Part shown: piece by piece, positions 60,201 to 64,000 of the stretch
Layout of the letters: every line of letters starts with the position of its first letter
How positions within the stretch are numbered: the first letter of the stretch is position 1
Assembly (NCBI GenBank): GCA_014607495.2
Contig: CP053157.1
Location: forward strand, 5,642,001 to 5,706,000
Direction: 5' to 3'
Length of the DNA stretch: 64,000 nt
Source: Carposina sasakii
Taxonomy: Eukaryota > Arthropoda > Insecta > Lepidoptera > Carposinidae
Notes under the pieces: model-generated
Database searches by the model: none
Seen by the model: the letters and a program-made list of their open reading frames with translations, nothing else
Told to the model about the DNA's origin: nothing
Made by a program: the position numbers and the translations under genes

Positions 60201-63200
60201 CCCGAGTTCCTTAGTCGACTCTTACGTATCTCCAGTTCGACTCTTACGGCACGGAAGGAGATGCAGCTGATGTATTCTAGTGAAGCCCCGCATCAGGACA
60301 GGCATCTTTGTTTTCACGGGGCAAATAGTAAGTAAGTATATATTTATTTCCATAGGTATTCTTGTACCCGAAAATTTAAACCTCACCTCTTCACATATAA
60401 TACGCTCACAGTTTCTGCAACAAAATATACTTCATGACACGACTCATCAGTTAATGTTTTTAAGAAAAGATTGAAGGTCCATTATTTATCTCTCCCATCT
60501 TTTTGATTAATAGTGTCTGATTATTGGTTTCTTATTATTGTATACCAATATACTTACATTTGATGTTATTTTTATCGTTTAGTATGTATGCTATTTATCT
60601 ATGCTTATCTATGTTTATGTGTTTTATTTAGGTATTTATGTTTATGTAGACTATTTAGGTATTTTTGTTTATTTTAGGTTTATGTCTTTTCTTTTATTTA
60701 ATTATTTAGTTTATTGGTCTGTTTGTGTGCACTCATATTAATTTCTCTTTCACGATTGGTTTGCTGGAAGAAATCTCTTTTAGAGATAAGCACGCCTTTG
60801 TACATTTTCTTTGTCATAAACTTTATTTGTGAAAACTTTACTGTGTACAATAAAGCATTAGAATATATAGACTTTTATGTTTATCCGTAAATTGTACATA
60901 CCCCCCGGTACAATATGTTATTTACTTCTTAGGTTCCGATGGAAAACCCTACATAATAATGCTGAAACCAAACGATGATTTGCGCAAAGACTATCGCCTG
61001 ATGGAATTCAATGCGGTCGTAAACAGGTTTCTGCAAGATGCGCCGGAGACGAGGCGGCGACGACTCTATATTAGAACCTATAGCGTGTTGCCGCTTAATG
61101 AGGAATGCGGGCTGATAGAGTGGGTTCCTAACCTGGTTGGGCTACGACCGGTGCTGATGCATATTTATAAGCAGAAAGGTAAGATTTTGTTGCGTTTTTG
61201 CGCGTGAGTTTTTCTTTAATAAAAATAAGTTATACGTTACGCACTGCGAAAACTATCGATTGCCTCTATTTTCATGTATGTACCTACGTACAGGTGCAAA
61301 AACCCTCCATGGCAGTAGCTTTCTGGCGTGCCCTAGGGGATGTCTACGTCCAGCAGTGGACTGCAATAGGCTGAAGACCTACGTACGGATAGCATTTTTC
61401 ATTAGGGAAATTGTATCAGATAAGCACAATCAGGCTAGATTAGACGAAATGTGTATGCACAACGCTGAAGCCTCGCCTTATAAATATGCCTATGTAAATC
61501 TATCTCTTTCTATCACGTCAAGTATATCGAATCGAGAGTGCATCGGTCCCCGTAGTGAGAATGCACGCTTAGCGAGTACTTATGACACCGAACCGCACAG
61601 TTGCAGTGCCTTCTGTACTATTTAATTTAGGCCAGTATTTCCCAATATTTAAACGATTCCCTAGAATCTGAAGAATGATATCCCGAAAGATTATGGCCGG
61701 GAAATATCGCTCAGGCCGGTATTTTTTCAGCAATGTGCAGCGGCAGCGCCCCCGCTTTTTTTATATCGGTAATAAATATCTTTATGTACATAATTGTAAA
61801 CTCCTCTATACATAAATGTATATCTGTACATAAATGTATAGATATACAGAAAGCACGGGCTGCTGCTAGACACTAATCTAGAAGGCCAATTATATGGTGC
61901 AGGCATCGCGGATTAAAGTTATTGCAAAATTTTTTATGATTTTTCTGAACTTCAAACTGCCATTATCTCTAAACTGCATTTTTCAACTTGGCCGCACCCA
62001 TAACTCGAACAATTTGCAACCAATTCACTTTAAATTTTCACTACATCTTTAGAAATACATAAGAAGTACGTAGGATTTTTTGTTTATGTAGCATAGCCCA
62101 TTTGTTATACAAAATTTTCTGACGAATTTTGCAAGTTTGACTTCAAAAGTGCGCCAATCGGCGAAAAATTATATGAGAAAAACCCTATGTACTTCTCTAG
62201 CTGTTGTTATATACATTCATGACTCATCAGAATTGAAAATTTACAGGAGCTGGTAACGGCCGTGGATCCTCCATAAGAGAGAGGTCATCTGGGAAACTGT
62301 GCACAGTCGCAATTTCTAATTACACTGTTCTATAAAAATTATGGTTTACAGTCAACCATATGTACAATAAACTTGTTTTTAAGTAAAATCAATTGACTTT
62401 ATATTTTCCCTGGAAAAAAATCACAACTCAGACTATTTTTGCACCCTGTAGAGTGGCCTAACCCCTTAATATTCTTTGTGTTAGGTTAGAAGTTCTAACT
62501 TAGAACTGTTAAAAAACGAAACTTCAAACTGAATAGCCCTTGTAATATGAGTATAATTTCTTTGACGACAGAGGAATTGAAATTTCACGAGGCATATGTT
62601 TATTAAACTCATTCTTTTCTCAGGCATTCACACAAGTAACCGCGAGCTAAAAGACATGATGTGTTCAAACAAGGACCCTATAGAGAAGAAACGTCGCATT
62701 TTCGAGCAACGTCTTTTGCCGAGACACCCGCCTGTGTTCAATGAGTGGTTCCAACGCGTCTTTGCTGACCCCTATGGATGGTTAGTATAATACAGGGTGT
62801 AACAAAAGGGATATGTTAAGCGAAAAGCTTTGTAAATAGCCCACTATAGAGAACCTATTTCCAGTTACACCCTGTATAGGATTTATAATTTAACCAGCGG
62901 ACGCCGGCGCATCGTCTAAGTAACCTTTAGTATTCCCGTGATATCACGTCAAAATTGGACCAGCTATTTCAGAGATTAGTCGGAACAAACAGTAAAAATG
63001 TTATTGAAGTATATGTCCAATAATGTCCATGCATATAGTAAAAAGCGGTTATGTTAATACTAGCTACGAACTAAATTAGTTACGAACAGATGTATCTGTT
63101 ATTGGAGTATACTCCAATTCTATTTATCAGTTTAATAGATGTATAGATACCACAAGTTTAGTTTTTAAAGAAAGTTGAATATTTAATAAGTACTGTATAT

Positions 63201-63304
63201 ATTTTATTACATTATATCGATATTTTTTTATTATTACAGGTATCAGGCAAGATCGGCTTATGTTCGAACAACAGCAGTTATGTCGATGGTTGGCTACATT
63301 TTAG
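39224..63304 (+). CDS. ATR: ATR checkpoint kinase (PIKK family), 3' end outside window
   Basis: About 2360 codons are present. Exons: 39224-39360, 39472-39597, 40050-41457, 41566-42105, 42350-43820, 44566-44768, 45321-45457, 45890-45979, 46697-46881, 47516-47631, 48972-49075, 49406-49596, 50671-50810, 51230-51385, 51964-52190, 52554-52707, 53652-53762, 54352-54518, 55283 or 55308-55436, 56138-56313, 57080-57236, 58612-58845, 59363-59600, 60933-61178, 62624-62780, 63240-63304. Phases match at every junction except the one before 55308. Landmarks aligning with human ATR: HEAT-rich N-terminus; UME domain about residues 1000-1110 (IADFLNPKFLGVLAYFDHKL, TLRSALPLAKEFP); FAT region with YGKALQYGHKYLYQSMPRML and YLYLTAFSQIVSRICHP; then the PIKK N-lobe. 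With ATRIP, ATR is recruited to RPA-coated single-stranded DNA and signals through Chk1; the Drosophila gene is mei-41. The exon carrying the DRHG catalytic loop is beyond the window. Confidence 0.95.
43850..44234. mobile_element. hAT-like MITE in an ATR intron
   Basis: The ends are imperfect inverted repeats: left CATGGTTCGAAATTATCAAG, and the reverse complement of the right end CAGGGTTCTAAGTGATAATT. They are flanked by 8-bp direct repeats with one mismatch (GTATAAAG at 43842-43849, GCATAAAG at 44235-44242). An 8-bp target duplication and a CAGGG start fit the hAT superfamily. The 385-bp interior is rich in GATAATTATC palindromes. The 88-codon frame inside it has no recognisable similarity. 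Confidence 0.7.
47087..47502. repeat. SINE tail plus GGGCATACTGTACAAG repeat, ATR intron
   Basis: 47087-47215 is the minus-oriented tail of the SINE family seen at position 1. 47251-47502 is a separate dispersed repeat containing CTTCTCTTCCCGGGCATACT, GGCGATGGGCTGACCACCTG and GGCACCATGTGG. It recurs at 57359-57603 and in part at 48327-48486, always in the same orientation. It ends 14 bp before the exon at 47516. Confidence 0.7.
47785..48055 (+). mobile_element. GCCCCCT MITE copy E plus a solo arm
   Basis: 47865-48055 is a complete copy with clean tips (GCCCCCTGATTACC and GGTAATAAGGGGGC). 47785-47826 is an isolated left-type arm of the same family (GCCTCCTGATTTCCTAACTT). The pair suggests two insertions or an internal rearrangement at the same place. 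Confidence 0.75.
48327..48735 (-). repeat. GGCGATGGGCTGACC repeat followed by full SINE
   Basis: 48327-48486 is a partial copy of the repeat at 47251-47502. 48483-48735 is the most complete copy of the position-1 SINE, on the minus strand. Its tRNA-like head carries an A-box region (GATTGGTGTAGTTGGTAGTG) and a B-box region (GGTTCGAATCCCGGTAGG). The SINE ends in a TTATTTATTTATTAT tail. A short GTAT-rich simple repeat follows at about 48736-48765. Confidence 0.8.
50113..50625. mobile_element. 513-bp fold-back element with near-identical 231-bp arms
   Basis: The left arm (50113-50343) and right arm (50395-50625) are inverted copies of equal length with only about two visible differences (CAGACCC versus CTAGACCC-type, and one near the tip). 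The spacer is 51 bp. The tips read ATTCATTATGGGTGCGCCCA and its complement. No ORF is evident and no target duplication is obvious. It lies in the ATR intron between the exons ending at 49596 and starting at 50671. Confidence 0.85.
51611..51869. mobile_element. CAGGGTGTAAC fold-back MITE, best copy
   Basis: Long inverted arms: CAGGGTGTAACAGAAAGG, AAGCGAAAAGC and CCCACTATAGAGAACCTATT on the left; mirrored on the right through AATAGGTTCTCTATAGTGGG to GTTACACCCTG. TA lies directly on both sides. Related copies: 33860-34103, 57748-57876 (decayed), 62793-62874 (82 bp, internally deleted), a decayed stretch at 50920-51075, and the SINE-split copy around 33680-33850. Confidence 0.85.
52768..53345 (-). 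mobile_element. Truncated LINE 3' end split by a SINE
   Basis: On the minus strand the last part of a reverse-transcriptase ORF can be read: RRLAYHPYVVDIPPIRTKRY, then NLFVMRTAKEWNVLP and FDLFKARVNRHFRGKHVP. A short 3' UTR and an A-tail follow (T-run at 52768-52776 on plus). A SINE at about 53107-53291 interrupts it: upstream ORF sequence resumes at TGTATCCTGTAAAACAC, which is continuous at 6400-6420. The element is inactive. Confidence 0.75.
53107..53291 (-). repeat. tRNA-headed SINE inside the LINE
   Basis: On the minus strand a tRNA-like head is clear: A-box region GGTAGCTCAGTTGGTGAGAG and B-box region GAGGTTCGAGTCCCACTC. The leader is shared with 33121-33185, and an A-run closes the element (T-run near 53124). 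The anticodon arm is too long and irregular for a functional tRNA. Confidence 0.75.
53803..53848. repeat. Perfect 19-bp hairpin with 8-base loop
   Basis: GTGTTTTGTATGACAATGT is followed after AGACATAC by its exact reverse complement. It lies 40 bp after the ATR exon ending at 53762. Its geometry equals that of the hairpin at 17084-17129, but the sequence is unrelated. Confidence 0.8.
54866..55250 (+). repeat. TIR element followed by full SINE, ATR intron
   Basis: 54866-55010 is the family of 37280-37420, with ends GGTTGATTCTAACCGTCACA and TGTGACGGTCAGAATCGACC. 55011-55250 is a plus-strand copy of the position-1 SINE, including the tRNA-like head (GATTGGTGAAGTTAGTAGTG). The SINE tail stops about 30 bp before the possible acceptor at 55282. 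Confidence 0.75.
56585..56786. mobile_element. Fold-back MITE with GGCGATTATC ends
   Basis: Inverted arms of about 63 bp begin GGCGATTATCACACTGCCAC and run through ATGCAGCGTAGCGCGTGAAT and GCGTTTTCTAACGTTGCT. Taking GGCGATTATC as the tip, a TAA trinucleotide flanks both sides, which fits PIF/Harbinger target duplications (TWA). The spacer of about 75 bp is non-coding. Confidence 0.75.
57359..57603. repeat. GGCGATGGGCTGACC repeat, third copy
   Basis: Same family and orientation as 47251-47502, including CTTCTCTTTCCGGGCATACT and GGCACCATGTGG. Together the three copies in ATR introns define the unit as roughly 245 bp. No coding frame or known class is recognised. Confidence 0.7.
57903..58453. 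mobile_element. CAGGGTGTTTTTT-ended TIR element
   Basis: The left end is TACAGGGTGTTTTTTCGTTG and the reverse complement of the right end is TACAGGATGTTTTTTGGTCG. The short TIR and TA context suggest a mariner-type non-autonomous element of about 550 bp. The 85-codon frame inside (58175-58432) is not recognisable. It lies in the ATR intron before 58612. Confidence 0.6.
59363..63304 (+). CDS. ATR: ATR kinase-domain exons (N-lobe), within the ATR gene
   Basis: The last four exons in the window encode the end of the FAT region and the PIKK N-lobe. PPVYIAGIEEHVSILPSLQK precedes the glycine-rich turn. GSDGKPYIIMLKPNDDLRKD contains the ATP-contact lysine (about residue 2219). RRRLYIRTYSVLPLNEECGL and IEWVPNLVGLRP mark the hinge and adjacent strand. 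LLPRHPPVFNEWF and SAYVRTTAVMSMVGYIL lead directly up to the catalytic loop, where human ATR continues GLGDRHGEN. Every diagnostic residue visible is intact, so this looks like a working kinase rather than a pseudogene. The last exon ends one base into the next Gly codon at donor TTAG|GTATGA. Confidence 0.93.
59669..60115. mobile_element. CAGGGTGTGGGTGACAG-ended TIR element
   Basis: The left end is CAGGGTGTGGGTGACAGCCA and the reverse complement of the right end is CAGGGTGTTTGTGACAGCCG. Similarity continues for about 33 bp, and TA lies outside both ends. It starts about 70 bp after the ATR exon ending at 59600. The interior is AT-rich and non-coding. Confidence 0.7.
62793..62874. mobile_element. 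Internally deleted CAGGGTGTAAC MITE
   Basis: An 82-bp copy keeping the left arm (CAGGGTGTAACAAAAGGG to AACCTATTTCC) and only the very tip of the right arm (GTTACACCCTG), with TA on both sides. It begins 12 bp after the donor of the ATR exon ending at 62780. Confidence 0.8.
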
Positions 63305-63431
63305 GTATGAATTACTACTTCCTTAAATCTAGTTTATCCAAAAGAAATAAATATCATTTACGACGTAGTGCTAAATAACATTTATTTAACGTTAAAAAAA
63401 TCCAAATACAATAAAACGTGAGTACTAAAGT

Positions 63432-63838
63432 CATAGTAGAATGAGTGGGAAGTATGTTATCTTAATACAAACGCACCGCGCGCGGCTTGTATGTATGCGC
63501 CATAGTATCTATACGTCGCCGCACGCACACTCAATTAAAATCTCGACCCGTTTCTCAGTGCGCCAGTCGGGGCTAACACCGCACAAGGTTCGCGCGTCAC
63601 TCACGGCACGGCTTTTCGGCACCGATAAATAAACGAAAAATGTGTGATAATCGCAGGAGAACTTATTGCTGTGTGTTTGACACCACAAGTAAAAAATACA
63701 ACTTCCCGGCCCTGGCCAATTTCTAGGCACTGAATTAATATTTAGCTAAAAGTGACAACCCTTAGGCAGGCAAGTACGGTAGGTAATTATGTCGCGGATT
63801 GGGCCGGAGATAGCCTACTTCCCACTCATTCTACTATG
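63432..63838. mobile_element. 407-bp TIR element with 7-bp target duplication
   Basis: The terminal inverted repeats are exact for 23 bp (CATAGTAGAATGAGTGGGAA plus GTA) and similar a little further. CTAAAGT flanks both sides (63425-63431 and 63839-63845), a clean 7-bp target duplication. The interior is GC-richer than its surroundings. It carries an ATG at 63640 opening a 28-codon frame (MCDNRRRTYCCVFDTTSKKY and onward) that faintly recalls the start of THAP DNA-binding domains. CA-starting ends, 7-8-bp duplications and a THAP-like start would fit a P-element-type deletion derivative, but that is tentative. Confidence 0.7.
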
Positions 63839-64000
63839 CTAAAGTCACGCTTGTTACTACGAGAATGTAAACATACAACAATGCGCTGACATTTGCATGA
63901 CATGACGTCATCATTGTAATTTAATTAGTTTCGGACCGAGAAAAAAAGGTAAAGTAGACGGTTTTTAGGGGGATTCAAAACTGAAAAAAAAAAACAAAAA

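Overview
The window is animal nuclear DNA and almost certainly comes from a moth or butterfly (Lepidoptera). It is AT-rich, its genes are split by short GT-AG introns, and the encoded proteins are closest to insect and other animal versions. The non-coding DNA is packed with tRNA-derived SINEs, truncated LINEs and small terminal-inverted-repeat elements, several of which I recognise as common in lepidopteran genomes. Product names rest on my translation and on recall of family sequences. No database search was run.

Layout. 1-2083 is repeat-rich. 2084-2373 (minus strand) looks like the first coding exon of an unrecognised gene that runs left out of the window. 2485-15295 is a long gene-poor stretch of transposon debris. 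15296-16331 (plus) is the main coding exon of an inward-rectifier potassium channel (Kir/Irk). 16332-21158 is intergenic and holds a 1.9-kb fold-back element. 21159-36457 (plus) is Hrs, the endosomal ESCRT-0 subunit, in 13 coding exons. Its 4.9-kb seventh intron contains two complete intronless genes: LSM5 (minus, 24938-25225) and a TPX2-family spindle protein (plus, 27229-28653). 36458-39223 is the Hrs 3' UTR and a spacer. 39224-63304 (plus) is the checkpoint kinase ATR (mei-41 in Drosophila), in about 26 coding exons. It runs off the right edge just before the catalytic loop of the kinase domain.

The genes do not form one pathway. Hrs sorts ubiquitinated receptors, LSM5 belongs to the Lsm1-7/2-8 RNA rings, TPX2 acts on spindle microtubules, ATR senses replication stress, and Kir carries potassium. 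The architectural interest lies in three things: the nested genes; repeats lying against splice sites; and fold-back or nested mobile elements. The elements include two with almost identical inverted arms and a THAP/P-like element with a clean 7-bp target duplication. I found no CRISPR array, operon, rRNA gene or intact tRNA gene, and no clearly new multi-gene system.
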